Shown here: positions 9,841 through 21,974 of the stretch, piece after piece
Layout: each line of letters begins with the position of its first letter
Position numbering within the stretch: the first letter of the stretch is position 1
Source: Neisseria macacae ATCC 33926
GTDB lineage: Bacteria > Pseudomonadota > Gammaproteobacteria > Burkholderiales > Neisseriaceae
Assembly: GCF_022749495.1 (NCBI RefSeq)
Contig: NZ_CP094241.1
Coordinates: 2,666,001 to 2,730,000, forward strand
Length of the DNA: 64,000 bases
Direction: 5' to 3'
Made by a program: the position numbers and the translations under genes
The notes under the pieces: model-generated
What the model saw: the letters and a program-made list of their open reading frames with translations, nothing else
Told to the model about the DNA's origin: nothing
Databases searched by the model: none

Positions 9841-10971
9841 ATGACCACTCCGGCTCTTCTCGTTCTCGCTGACGGCAGCGTATTTCACGGCACATCAATC
9901 GGTTACGAAGGTTCGACTTCCGGCGAAGTCGTGTTCAACACTTCCATGACCGGCTATCAGGAAATCCTGACCGACCCGTCCTACTGCAAACAAATCGTTA
10001 CCCTTACCTACCCCCACATCGGCAATACCGGCACCAACGCCGAAGACGAAGAAAGCCGCAGCGTTTATGCCGCAGGCTTGATTATCCGCGACCTGCCGCT
10101 CTTGCACAGCAACTTCCGCGCCTCCGAAAGCCTGCATGACTATCTGGTGCGCAACAAAACCGTTGCCATCGCCGACATCGACACCCGCCGCCTGACCACG
10201 CTGCTGCGTGAAAAAGGCGCACAAGGCGGCGCGATTCTGGCCGGCGCGGACGCTACAGTTGAAAAAGCGCAAGAACTCATCGCCGCGTTCGGCAGCATGG
10301 TCGGCAAAGATTTGGCAAAAGAAGTTTCCTGCAAAGAAGCCTACGAATGGACCGAAGGCGAATGGGCGTTGGGCAAAGGTTTCGTTACTCCTGCCGAACA
10401 ACCGTTCCACGTCGTCGCTTACGATTTCGGCGTAAAAACCAACATCCTGCGTATGCTTGCCGCACGCGGCTGCCGCCTGACCGTCGTCCCCGCCCAAACC
10501 AGCGCGGAAGACGTGTTGGCACTCAACCCCGACGGCGTATTCCTGTCCAACGGCCCCGGCGACCCCGAGCCTTGCGACTACGCCATCGAAGCCGTGCAAA
10601 AACTGATGGCAAGCGGCAAACCCATCTTCGGCATCTGCTTGGGACACCAGCTCATCAGCCTAGCCATCGGCGCAAAAACCCTGAAAATGCACTTCAGCCA
10701 CCACGGTGCAAACCACCCCGTGCAAGACTTAGACAGCGGCAAAGTCGTCATCACCAGCCAAAACCACGGCTTCGCCGTCGATGCCGACACCCTGCCCGCC
10801 AACGCAAGAATTACCCACAAATCCTTGTTCGACAACACCTTGCAAGGCATCGAACTGACCGACAAATCCGTGTTCTGCTTCCAAGGCCACCCCGAAGCCA
10901 GCCCCGGCCCGCAGGATGTCAGCTATCTGTTTGACAAATTCATTGACAATATGAAAGCGGCAAAACAATAA
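9841..10971 (+). CDS. carA: Carbamoyl-phosphate synthase small subunit
   Basis: A 376-residue glutaminase subunit supplying ammonia to CarB for carbamoyl phosphate, used for arginine and pyrimidines. The N-terminal CPSase domain starts ALLVLADGSVFHG. The class I amidotransferase domain has the nucleophile Cys266 in GICLGHQ and the His-Glu pair in CFQGHPEASPGP. carB follows only after 3.6 kb of other genes. A DUS fragment lies at about 9780-9790 just upstream; no convincing attenuator was found in 9453-9840. Confidence 0.96.
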   Translation: MTTPALLVLADGSVFHGTSIGYEGSTSGEVVFNTSMTGYQEILTDPSYCKQIVTLTYPHIGNTGTNAEDEESRSVYAAGLIIRDLPLLHSNFRASESLHDYLVRNKTVAIADIDTRRLTTLLREKGAQGGAILAGADATVEKAQELIAAFGSMVGKDLAKEVSCKEAYEWTEGEWALGKGFVTPAEQPFHVVAYDFGVKTNILRMLAARGCRLTVVPAQTSAEDVLALNPDGVFLSNGPGDPEPCDYAIEAVQKLMASGKPIFGICLGHQLISLAIGAKTLKMHFSHHGANHPVQDLDSGKVVITSQNHGFAVDADTLPANARITHKSLFDNTLQGIELTDKSVFCFQGHPEASPGPQDVSYLFDKFIDNMKAAKQ

Positions 10972-10976
10972 GCCGC

Positions 10977-11017
10977 CTTTTCAGACGACCTCTCAACTCA
11001 ACAAGGTCGTCTGAAAA
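10977..11017. terminator. Inverted DUS pair after carA
   Basis: TTTTCAGACGACCT (about 10978-10991) and AGGTCGTCTGAAAA (about 11004-11017) form a hairpin in the opposite arm order to most others, immediately after carA. It would tend to separate carA transcription from the genes that follow. Confidence 0.65.
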
Positions 11018-11046
11018 ATCCCCCCTCAAGTCAGAAAGGAAACCCC

Positions 11047-11304
11047 ATGACTGAAAAACAAATGCGCGTACTCTCCGTCGTCGCCACCCTGACCGCAGTA
11101 GGCATGTACGTTTCCTACATCCCGCAAATCCAAAACAACCTTGCGGGCAACCCCGGCTCGCCGCTGCAACCCCTCGTCGCCGCCATCAACTGCACATTAT
11201 GGGTTGCCTACGGCTTTTTGAAAGAAAAACGCGACTACCCCGTCGTACTGGCAAACGCCCCCGGCATCATTTTGGGCTTGATTACCTTTATCACCAGCTT
11301 TTAA
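11047..11304 (+). CDS. SemiSWEET family sugar transporter
   Basis: An 85-residue, three-helix membrane protein of the bacterial SemiSWEET (MtN3/PQ-loop) family, which dimerises to move sugars by facilitated diffusion. Segments lie at about 8-25, 40-58 and 66-84. The PQ motif is in SYIPQIQNN, and NCTLWVAYG matches the conserved third-helix region. A good AGAAAGGAA lies upstream of the ATG. Substrate unknown. It is the first gene of the insert between carA and carB. Confidence 0.88.
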   Translation: MTEKQMRVLSVVATLTAVGMYVSYIPQIQNNLAGNPGSPLQPLVAAINCTLWVAYGFLKEKRDYPVVLANAPGIILGLITFITSF

Positions 11305-11377
11305 AAACCATACCGATTTCATGCCGGTCAAACGCTGACCGGCCTTACTCACCACCATCAACATAAGGATTCACCCT

Positions 11378-11512
11378 ATGAAAAAAGCAGCCCTGTTTAT
11401 CGCATTAATCGGCGCATTATCCGCGTGCAACACCATCCACTCCGTCGCACGCGACGCCAATACAGCCGTGCAAGCATGGAATGACGACTACCAAAAACAA
11501 AACAATCGCTAA
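11378..11512 (+). CDS. Entericidin-like small lipoprotein
   Basis: A 44-residue ORF, with ATAAGGA seven bases before the ATG. It starts MKKAALFIALIGALSAC: a signal sequence with lipobox LSAC, followed by a short mature peptide with the NTIHSVARDANTAV pattern of the entericidin A/B family. Entericidins are tiny membrane lipoproteins linked to stress or lysis in enterics; their role in Neisseria is unclear. It lies between the SemiSWEET gene and a small secreted protein, all on the same strand. Confidence 0.75.
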   Translation: MKKAALFIALIGALSACNTIHSVARDANTAVQAWNDDYQKQNNR

Positions 11513-11583
11513 CACATTACACCAAACCACAAGGCGGTTTGCCGTCAAACCGCCTGAAGAAAACCCATCCATAAAGGCATTTC

Positions 11584-11958
11584 ATGAAAAAAACGGCTTT
11601 ACTCCTCTGCCTGCTTATGAGCGCCCCCGCATTCGCAGGTGACAAAACCATCGACCTGAAAAAAATCAGCCAACTCGGTGCGGACATCTTCGATTCCGCC
11701 ACCCAGGGCGTATACAAAACCATCTCTGAAAGTAGCAAAACCATAGCCAACTCAGAATGCGCCATCCCGACAACCGCCGCAGAATTGGAGCAATTTTCCG
11801 TAGACCACTGCCTGAAAGAACCCGCCATGGCAGGCAGCATCTACATGGATCAGGCACTCAAGCAAAAAGGGGCGAGGGTCGATGAAGGTGCAAGAAGCCT
11901 AGAAAACCTATCCAATAAAATATTAGAAGGCGTGCAAACCATCATAGACATAGAATAA
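11584..11958 (+). CDS. Small secreted hypothetical protein
   Basis: A 124-residue protein with a clear signal peptide (MKKTALLLCLLMSAPAFAG, cleavage near residue 18). The mature part is mostly helical and has two cysteines (SECAIP and DHCLKEP) that could form a disulfide in the periplasm. I do not recognise the family. It follows the entericidin-like gene by 71 bp and belongs to the carA-carB insert. Confidence 0.7.
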   Translation: MKKTALLLCLLMSAPAFAGDKTIDLKKISQLGADIFDSATQGVYKTISESSKTIANSECAIPTTAAELEQFSVDHCLKEPAMAGSIYMDQALKQKGARVDEGARSLENLSNKILEGVQTIIDIE

Positions 11959-12212
11959 AACCATATTCGACAACTCAGCACCCACCACTCAATACACCAT
12001 AACAAACTAACGTTCTCAACATTACTGGAAAGCAACCTACCAAGACCTACATACAAAACGCCAAGATTTTTTCAGACGACCTCAAGGATAGGTTGAATTG
12101 GCAAGCCCAACGTTTTTGTATGATTACGCGTGCTATGCTGTTTTTTAAGCTAATCTACACTTACTGAAAAAAGATGGTCATCAAGGCGTTTTCCACACCC
12201 AATAATAAAAAA

Positions 12213-12602
12213 ATGAACCCGCCCGAAAAACTATTGACCGCCGACAACCCCGCCCTGCATCAACGCGCCAAAGCCATGCGTCAAGAAATGAGCGAGGCGG
12301 AAGCAAAATTGTGGCAGCACCTGCGGGCAGGTCGTCTGAACGGCTATAAATTCCGCCGCCAGCAGCCGATGGGAAACTATATTGTTGATTTTATGTGCGT
12401 AACGCCCAAGCTGATTGTCGAAGCAGACGGCGGGCAGCACACAGAACAAGCCGCGTACGACCACGTGCGGACGGCATATCTCAACAGCTTGGGCTTTACC
12501 GTGCTGCGTTTTTGGAATCACGAAATTTTGCAGCAAACAAACGATGTACTGGCAGAAATCCTGCGTGTGTTACAGGAATTGGAAAAGCAGCCTGCACGGT
12601 AG
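12213..12602 (+). CDS. DUF559 endonuclease-like domain protein
   Basis: A 129-residue protein of the DUF559 family, related to the Vsr/restriction-endonuclease fold. Motifs: RAKAMRQEMSEAEAKLW at the N-terminus, KFRRQQPMGNYIVDFMC, IVEADGGQH and the core LGFTVLRFWNHEI. The D and E/D residues of VDF and EADG are candidate metal ligands. The start at 12213 (MNPPEKLL) fits the family better than 12174. An in-frame DUS lies at about 12331-12344. Function is not established; it is a common accessory gene in Neisseria. Confidence 0.85.
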   Translation: MNPPEKLLTADNPALHQRAKAMRQEMSEAEAKLWQHLRAGRLNGYKFRRQQPMGNYIVDFMCVTPKLIVEADGGQHTEQAAYDHVRTAYLNSLGFTVLRFWNHEILQQTNDVLAEILRVLQELEKQPAR

Positions 12603-12671
12603 CAGATGGCTGATTTTGATTAAATTATTGAAAATAATAGGGTGCAAGCCGACTGAATTGAGCATTTATAA

Positions 12672-13152
12672 AGGTCGTCTGAAAAGTAAAAAGCAGTCTG
12701 CACAACCTGTTTTCCTTGCAGAACCCTTAACCCCAACAGCCACCCCATCCTCTCTCCCCGTGGGAGAGAGCTAGAGAGAGGGCAACAAGCCGCAAGGCTT
12801 GTATTTGGGGGATTTAGGTATTGGGAAAGATTGCCGCCATTTTGGGAATGCCCTCTCCCCAGCCCTCCCCCACGGGGGAGGGAGCGGGTTACAGCGGATT
12901 CAGGCGTTGCGGGTCGTCTGAAAAAGAATGCCCGAAACCTCAACGGCAGGAATTTTCCAGGTAGCCTTTTATCGCAAGGCAGATGGAACAAACGCCGCGA
13001 GCGTTTTTTCAGACGACCTTTGAACCCATCGGTAGGATGTGTGCCGCAAGGCACGCACGCGGTGGGTTGGGGTTGCAGGGAAAATGGGGAACGCGTGCGT
13101 ACCACACACGCCCCACATGCGTGGCGACAGCTTGCTGAATTGAGCGTTTAAC
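12672..13152. repeat. Tandem duplicated non-coding block, unit 1
   Basis: First of two adjacent units of about 481 bp. It contains a DUS, a CTCTCCC / GGGAGAG inverted segment near 12750, an inverted CCCTCCCCCACGGGGGAGGG, a DUS pair at about 12908-13019 and a GTGCCGCAAGGCACGCAC palindrome. No credible gene is seen; ORFs in it do not look like proteins. Confidence 0.85.
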
Positions 13153-13636
13153 AGGTCGTCTGAAAAGCAAAAAAGCAGCCTACACAACCTGTTTTCCTTG
13201 CAGAACCCTTAATCCCGACCGCCGCCCGGTCCTCTCTCCCGTGGGAGAGAGTTAGAGAGAGGGCAACAAGCCGCAAGGCTTGTATTTTGAGTGGTAGGAT
13301 ATTGGGAAAGATTGCCGCTATTCGGGAGAATGCCCTCTCCCCAGCCCTCCCCCACGGGGGAGGGAGCGGATTGCAGCAAATTCAGGCGTTGCAGGTCGTC
13401 TGAAAAAGAATGCCCGAAACATCAACGGCAGGAATTTTCAGGTAGCCTTTTATCGCAAGGCAGATGGAACAAACGTTGCGAACATTTTTTCAGACGGCCT
13501 TTGAACCCCTCGGTAGTGTGTGTGCCGCAAGGCACGCACGCGGTGGGTTGGGGTTGTAGAGAAAATGGAGAACGCGTGCTTGCGTACCGCACACACCCTA
13601 ACATGCGGGCTACGGCTTGCTAAATTTAGGATTATC
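13153..13636. repeat. Tandem duplicated non-coding block, unit 2
   Basis: Second unit, collinear with unit 1 and starting at the equivalent DUS 481 bp downstream. The units differ by scattered substitutions and small indels. One DUS in this unit (about 13489-13501) reads as CAGACGGCC, the canonical GCCGTCTGAA dialect, where unit 1 has CAGACGACC. Confidence 0.85.
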
Positions 13637-13657
13637 TAGGAGTCTAGGAGAGTAACC

Positions 13658-14527
13658 ATGAATAAACCACCCGCGAGGCATCATTACGTTCCTCAATTCT
13701 TTTTAAAAGCTTGGGGAAATGACCCACATGCTTACAATGTTTCTCAAAAAAGATGGTTTCAAACATCCACTGCAAATATTGCATTAGAAAATAATCTTTA
13801 CGTCCTAAGTGATGAAATAGAATCCAGTTTTATTACGCCATATATAGATGGGTTCAACTCGGATATTAAATTTGCACAAAATAATCAATGGAAAGATCTT
13901 TCTGTTATTCAAAAAGATTATATATACAAATTTATTATATTGCTTGATGCAAGAAACCCAAACTCGATAAAACAAATGAAAGATGGCTGTAAGTCTTTTA
14001 TTCCACAACTAGAAAAAATACTAAATACCAATAATAGTTTTGAAAAAAACATCCTGAATGGTGCAAAAAATGGAGTTCTTATTCTTGTTCTTACAGCAAT
14101 TCATGAATTAGGTCTGAATAACTTCATACAATCAGGAAAATCAGCTTCAACTTTTGAAAAATTACAAACATTAATGAAATTTCTTCAACAGAATAATAAT
14201 TGGCCTTTAAGTTACTTATCTTCTCTGAAAAATAAAAGCGTTTTCTTTGATGAATTTATTATTTCTGATGAAAGTCTTCTATGTTCAAATTCACCTGTTT
14301 TTAGACATGGGGAGTATGATAAAAAGTTCACAGTAGCTATTAATTTATCTCCTTCTAAAGCTTATTTTATCAGCAATGAAGATAATTTGATTGAAAAATA
14401 TAATAATATGAATTATATTGAAAAAATTAATTTTTTCAATATAATGACAATAAAAAAATCTTCATTTGTTTTCTCCAAGAAAAAAAATGAAGAAATATCA
14501 TTATTTATAGAAAAAGTATTACTTTAA
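13658..14527 (+). CDS. DUF4238 domain-containing protein
   Basis: A 289-residue protein opening with the DUF4238 hallmark RHHYVPQFFLKAWG (residues 8-21). The rest is helical, soluble and rich in Asn, Lys and Ile, with no signal peptide. The gene is strikingly A+T-rich beside carA and carB, which points to recent acquisition. It has GGAGAGTAACC upstream of the ATG and ends 24 bp before carB. DUF4238 has no established function; its members are typically accessory genes. Confidence 0.85.
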   Translation: MNKPPARHHYVPQFFLKAWGNDPHAYNVSQKRWFQTSTANIALENNLYVLSDEIESSFITPYIDGFNSDIKFAQNNQWKDLSVIQKDYIYKFIILLDARNPNSIKQMKDGCKSFIPQLEKILNTNNSFEKNILNGAKNGVLILVLTAIHELGLNNFIQSGKSASTFEKLQTLMKFLQQNNNWPLSYLSSLKNKSVFFDEFIISDESLLCSNSPVFRHGEYDKKFTVAINLSPSKAYFISNEDNLIEKYNNMNYIEKINFFNIMTIKKSSFVFSKKKNEEISLFIEKVLL

Positions 14528-14550
14528 AATATTGAAAGAAAGACCCACCC

Positions 14551-17766
<3,216 letters not shown>

Positions 17767-17792
17767 ATCTGAATCGGGTTTAGCTTGAACAA

Positions 17793-17832
17793 AAGGTCGT
17801 CTGAAAATAAGGCTTATCTTTCAGACGACCTT
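17793..17832. terminator. Inverted DUS pair after carB
   Basis: Arms 17793-17806 and 17819-17832 form a hairpin 26 bp after the carB stop codon. Confidence 0.8.
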
Positions 17833-17882
17833 ATATATTGCCTGCCGAAAGAGACAGTTTCCTTATGAAGCATATTTATCGA

Positions 17883-17945
17883 TATAGCGTATTAAGGCTA
17901 AATTAGGCAAGGTGGCGAGGGTACTGGTTTAAACTTAAACCACTT
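17883..17945. repeat. Decayed Correia-type element
   Basis: A short stretch starts TATAGCGTATTAA and ends GGTTTAAACTTAAACCACTT, with an interior reminiscent of the CREE core (AGGCAAGGTGGCGAGG). It looks like a degenerate, internally deleted CREE just upstream of the helicase-nuclease gene. Confidence 0.45.
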
Positions 17946-17982
17946 CGTTCAAAATTAGCGTATTCATTAGAAAGAAACCGCC

Positions 17983-20900
17983 ATGCTACAAAACTGGCTG
18001 AGATATTGGAAAAGCACCCTGCTTTACTCAGATATCCGACCCATAGAAATTTCACACAACCCTTTTAAGGTGGAAAGCTACAAGGATATAGACACTATTG
18101 GAAAAAACCTCGCTAATGAACTATGGTTGGAAAGTGGAAAAGGGAAAAGCACCTCAAAAATCGAAATTCTCCTATGTCCGGCACAATCTCCGCTTACTGT
18201 AGAAATGCAGCAACAGAAAAATGAATCAATTTGCTTATTTTGGATTCCTGCGCTGATAGACAGGGAAGGTAGGCTTTCTATATCCATGAATTGGAACAAT
18301 CGTCCTAAAACACCTTTTTTCATACGGGACTGTTTGACCCCAAATCCATCTAATTTTTATGCCATAGGTTCAGAAAGAAATGCGACTAAAGCGTTAGAAC
18401 AAGAAAAATTTGATACAAATTCTTGGTCTGAATATTGGGAAAAATGTGAAAGAGTTTTCAAAGAAGTATCAGAAAAATCATTTGAAGAATTTAACAGTTT
18501 TTCCGAAAAATCAGTTTACGTAGAGCTGATGCCTTTACGTAATCTCAGCAACAATATTTTAAAATTGTATGATTTTTTGACTGACAAAGACGAGCTTACC
18601 AATAATCATCCACTCTTAAACAAGCTCCTTTGTCCTCAAACCGAAAAACAGCCTTACCCTGACGATCATGCTGTTTGGTTCAACACCAATCACATTGGGC
18701 AGTTCAGCGGAGAATTTCCGCTTGCCACTTCACAACGAATAGCTCTGCGTGCATTTACCGACAGCCAAACAGGGGATATTTTGGCAGTAAATGGACCACC
18801 AGGAACGGGCAAAACCACGTTGTTGCAGTCAGTTATTGCCAATCTGGCAGTGCAGAGTGTATTGAATAACGAGCCACCGCCTCTAATTTTGGCCAGTTCA
18901 ACCAATAACCAAGCGATTACAAATATTTTAAACGGTTTCTCTCTACCTGAAGAATCCGATTTGCTGACCTCACACTGGCTTCCGGATGTCCCATCGCTGG
19001 GACTTTATATGTCCGGACAAAATAAAAGTAATTATCTCATGCACAGCTTAAAAGAAAAAAATCAGACAACCGGTTTTTTTGCCGATTATGAAAAAACCCC
19101 CGTGCATGAATTAGAGAAATCATTTCTCGAGAAAGCAGCAAATTATCTTGAAAACAAACCTAAAAATATCACTGAAGCCAAATCCCTACTAAAAAATAAG
19201 GTTACCTACCTATGTAACAAAACAAGAGAAGCAATAGACAACCTTGCCCTTTCCGACGAACTGACCAAACACTTGGCACAGCTTTGTACCGAATATGGAG
19301 GTAACTGTTTTAGTGATGCTGATCTTTCCCTCAAACGGTTATCTGAAAAAACAGATACAGCTATAACAAACTACAAAACATTTTTACATGAGATCTGTCT
19401 TCAAAGAAAAAATCTCCCCTGGTTTTACAAACTGATGCCGTTCTTAGCAAAAGCAAAAGACTCCCGAAAAACATTGTTCCAACGTCTCGCAGCCCAGTAT
19501 AGCATTGCAGACGACCTAGTTACCAATTGGTCGGATTATCCAAATATCTGCACAAAAACCAATTTAAAACTGACCCAGCTTTTCTGCACAAAACAGGAAC
19601 TGTCAGATAAACGAGAAAACTTAAATCGTTTGAACGTGGAATGCGCTAAAACAATTGATGGACACGCCGCATTTCTCACAGAATGGAATAGCAGATTCTC
19701 AGACAAACTGGAAAGCTTGCATAAAAAAACGGGAGGAGAATACCGGAACCTATCTGCTGTCGCGGACTTGAACATTCGTTTAGATATTTCCTACCGCCAT
19801 CAGGCATTTTGGTTGGCACTGCATTATCGGGAAGCAGATTATTTGGAACATCTGCGGAATAGGCAGGAAAAAATTACTAAAATGAAAAAAAATGATTCCG
19901 AATTTGGCAGTCAAGCCTACAAAAACAATATGCAGCGTTTCGCTTGCCTAACACCATTATTCATTTCCACCTTCCACTCTGCCCCAAAATACAGCCAATA
20001 TTTTGACAGTAAGAATGCGATAAAGGCCAAACCTTATTATGCTTTATACGACTATCTGATTATCGATGAAGCAGGACAAGTTGCTCCTGATATTGCCGTC
20101 CCAACATTTTCACTGGCAAAAACTGCCTTGGTTGTTGGTGATACAGAACAAATCGAACCCGTATGGTCGGTTACTCCCGAAATGGACGGTGTGCTATATC
20201 AATACATCCTCAAAGGCGACGAAGAATGCTGGAATTTTCATAGTGCGCAAGGGCGGCTCAGCAGTTCGGGAGCAATTATGAAAATGGCTCAAAATTCCTG
20301 CGTCTATAGAAAACAATCTTCAAACGGTATAGTGATGAACGGCCTACTACTTACTGAACACCGTCGCTGCCGGGACAGTCTGATTTCTTACAGCAACGAG
20401 TATGTCTACAAAGGAAGCCTAAAACCAATGCGTGGCGACACACCTTCTGCCAACCTAAGCTTTACCAAAACCAGCCGATGCTATATCCATATCGACTACC
20501 ACTCCGAACGTTTTGGAAAAAGTTACTGTAACCGATTGGAAGCCGAAGCAATTGCCGAATGGATACACAGACATGCACAGGAACTTTGCAAAAAATATGG
20601 CAAAAACGGAGAAGACAATTCTCTAGCAGAAATTATTGCTGTCGTCACACCATACAAACCGCAGGTTGCCGCCATCAAAACAGCCTTAAGAAAACGCAAC
20701 AAAGACTACGCTGAAATTACAGTCGGTACCGTTCATGCCCTACAGGGAGCAGAAAGATTTGTCGTACTGTTTTCGACCGTCCTGTCGCCAGGAAACCCGC
20801 CGTATTTCCTCAACAGGAACTACAATATGTTAAATGTCGCGGTTTCGCGTGCTAAAGATTATTTTGTCTTATTTGGCAATATGAATATGTTGCGCCAAAC

Positions 20901-21531
20901 TCGCAATACGCCTGTAGGCAATCTGCACGCCTGGCTGACAGAGAACCCCGATTCGGAATTGGACAACAGTTTTCTTTATGATTTTTTGGGTAAGCAGAAT
21001 AATGGTGACAAAAAAATATTCTATTACCATAATGCATTTTGCGAGCACATCAATACTTCACAAAGACATGATGAAATCTTAAAAGCTGCGCTTACTAGAT
21101 GTGCAGCAGGAAAGGAAATCGTGATTGTTTCTCCGTTTCTCTCCATTAATGCCGTAAGTCCTTTAGCACAAAATTTCCAAGATGCAACAAGCAGAAACGT
21201 AAAGGTCATCGTCTATTGTGACCGTCGCTTTACTCATGAATACGGACAATGGAAACCCTCTGCACAAAAAGCTAGAGACAAACTGACTGAATGGAAGGTT
21301 ATTGTCAGAGAAATACACGGCATTCATTCTAAAACCGTTATCTTTGAAAATAACGAAGCAGACTATGTCTTAATCGAAGGTTCATTCAACTGGCTCTCTG
21401 CCGTTCGAGATTCTGAAAATAACTACCACAGCTACGAAGCATCCATCCTATTGAAAGGGGAAAACATCAGTAGAAAATGCCGCGAATTAAAAACAATGTT
21501 CCAAAAAATGAGTATAAATACCACCCAATAA
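17983..21531 (+). CDS. SF1 helicase-PLD nuclease fusion, Mokosh type II-like (MkoC)
   Basis: An 1182-residue protein. The N-terminal ~250 residues are unrecognised. An SF1 (Upf1/COG1112-like) helicase follows: Walker A NGPPGTGKTT near 270, Walker B LIIDEAGQ near 695, EHRRC near 792, GTVHALQGAE near 915 and NVAVSRAKD near 950. A PLD-type nuclease module starts around 1010, with the HxK motif in IHSKTVIFEN near 1113 and GSFNW near 1133. This architecture matches the single-gene type II Mokosh anti-phage system. The long insert between the helicase motifs (about 350-650) is helical. The gene is much A+T-richer than carB or lysS and is flanked by a decayed CREE and an IS, indicating horizontal gain. 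Assignment as Mokosh is by architecture only. Confidence 0.72.
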   Translation: MLQNWLRYWKSTLLYSDIRPIEISHNPFKVESYKDIDTIGKNLANELWLESGKGKSTSKIEILLCPAQSPLTVEMQQQKNESICLFWIPALIDREGRLSISMNWNNRPKTPFFIRDCLTPNPSNFYAIGSERNATKALEQEKFDTNSWSEYWEKCERVFKEVSEKSFEEFNSFSEKSVYVELMPLRNLSNNILKLYDFLTDKDELTNNHPLLNKLLCPQTEKQPYPDDHAVWFNTNHIGQFSGEFPLATSQRIALRAFTDSQTGDILAVNGPPGTGKTTLLQSVIANLAVQSVLNNEPPPLILASSTNNQAITNILNGFSLPEESDLLTSHWLPDVPSLGLYMSGQNKSNYLMHSLKEKNQTTGFFADYEKTPVHELEKSFLEKAANYLENKPKNITEAKSLLKNKVTYLCNKTREAIDNLALSDELTKHLAQLCTEYGGNCFSDADLSLKRLSEKTDTAITNYKTFLHEICLQRKNLPWFYKLMPFLAKAKDSRKTLFQRLAAQYSIADDLVTNWSDYPNICTKTNLKLTQLFCTKQELSDKRENLNRLNVECAKTIDGHAAFLTEWNSRFSDKLESLHKKTGGEYRNLSAVADLNIRLDISYRHQAFWLALHYREADYLEHLRNRQEKITKMKKNDSEFGSQAYKNNMQRFACLTPLFISTFHSAPKYSQYFDSKNAIKAKPYYALYDYLIIDEAGQVAPDIAVPTFSLAKTALVVGDTEQIEPVWSVTPEMDGVLYQYILKGDEECWNFHSAQGRLSSSGAIMKMAQNSCVYRKQSSNGIVMNGLLLTEHRRCRDSLISYSNEYVYKGSLKPMRGDTPSANLSFTKTSRCYIHIDYHSERFGKSYCNRLEAEAIAEWIHRHAQELCKKYGKNGEDNSLAEIIAVVTPYKPQVAAIKTALRKRNKDYAEITVGTVHALQGAERFVVLFSTVLSPGNPPYFLNRNYNMLNVAVSRAKDYFVLFGNMNMLRQTRNTPVGNLHAWLTENPDSELDNSFLYDFLGKQNNGDKKIFYYHNAFCEHINTSQRHDEILKAALTRCAAGKEIVIVSPFLSINAVSPLAQNFQDATSRNVKVIVYCDRRFTHEYGQWKPSAQKARDKLTEWKVIVREIHGIHSKTVIFENNEADYVLIEGSFNWLSAVRDSENNYHSYEASILLKGENISRKCRELKTMFQKMSINTTQ

Positions 21532-21623
21532 AGATGTTAAGGTCGTCTGAAAACCAGTTTTCCGGTTTGAACTGCACCCCAAAAGTTGGACATCCCCTCC
21601 AACTCACAAGGTGCAGTTTTTTT

Positions 21624-21974
21624 ATGAGCAAATATACATTACACTTCAAATACCAAGCCGTACTCCACTACCTGCATATACGCAGCCAACAACGTACCGC
21701 AGACCACTACGGCATTTCCCGAACCCACCTGAGACGATGGATACGCGCCTATCAAGAAGGCGGTATCGGCGCACTCGAACATCCCCAATCCAAAACCATG
21801 CCCCAACACCGCAAAAACCCCTTCATCGCCGACAAACCCGACCAAGAAAAAACGCAGGCAGAGCTTATCGAAGAGTTGTGCTATATGCGCGCAGAGGTCG
21901 CCTACCTAAAGGAGTTAAAAGCCCTCAGCCAAAAACAGACCGAAAAGGACAAAGCCAAACCGTCCAAACACTGA
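21624..21974 (+). CDS. IS3-family transposase OrfA (helix-turn-helix), copy 1
   Basis: A 116-residue OrfA of the IS150/InsJ type. An N-terminal helix-turn-helix (HYGISRTHLRRWIRAYQEGG, about 32-51) recognises IS ends, and a C-terminal leucine-rich coiled coil (ELIEELCYMRAEVAYLKELK) matches the usual dimerisation zipper. OrfB overlaps in the -1 frame. A-rich codons around 21930-21950 are where frameshifting would be expected, but no textbook A6G slippery site is present. Confidence 0.9.
   Translation: MSKYTLHFKYQAVLHYLHIRSQQRTADHYGISRTHLRRWIRAYQEGGIGALEHPQSKTMPQHRKNPFIADKPDQEKTQAELIEELCYMRAEVAYLKELKALSQKQTEKDKAKPSKH

Noticed and set aside
12620..13623. Several 60-160 codon ORFs on both strands in the tandem block
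   Set aside because: They span palindromes and DUS pairs, appear in both repeat units, and have no protein-like pattern or ribosome site.
21920..21950. A classic A6G frameshift site in the IS orfA/orfB overlap
   Set aside because: Only A5C and A4G runs are present. Frameshifting is expected from the family but the exact site cannot be assigned.
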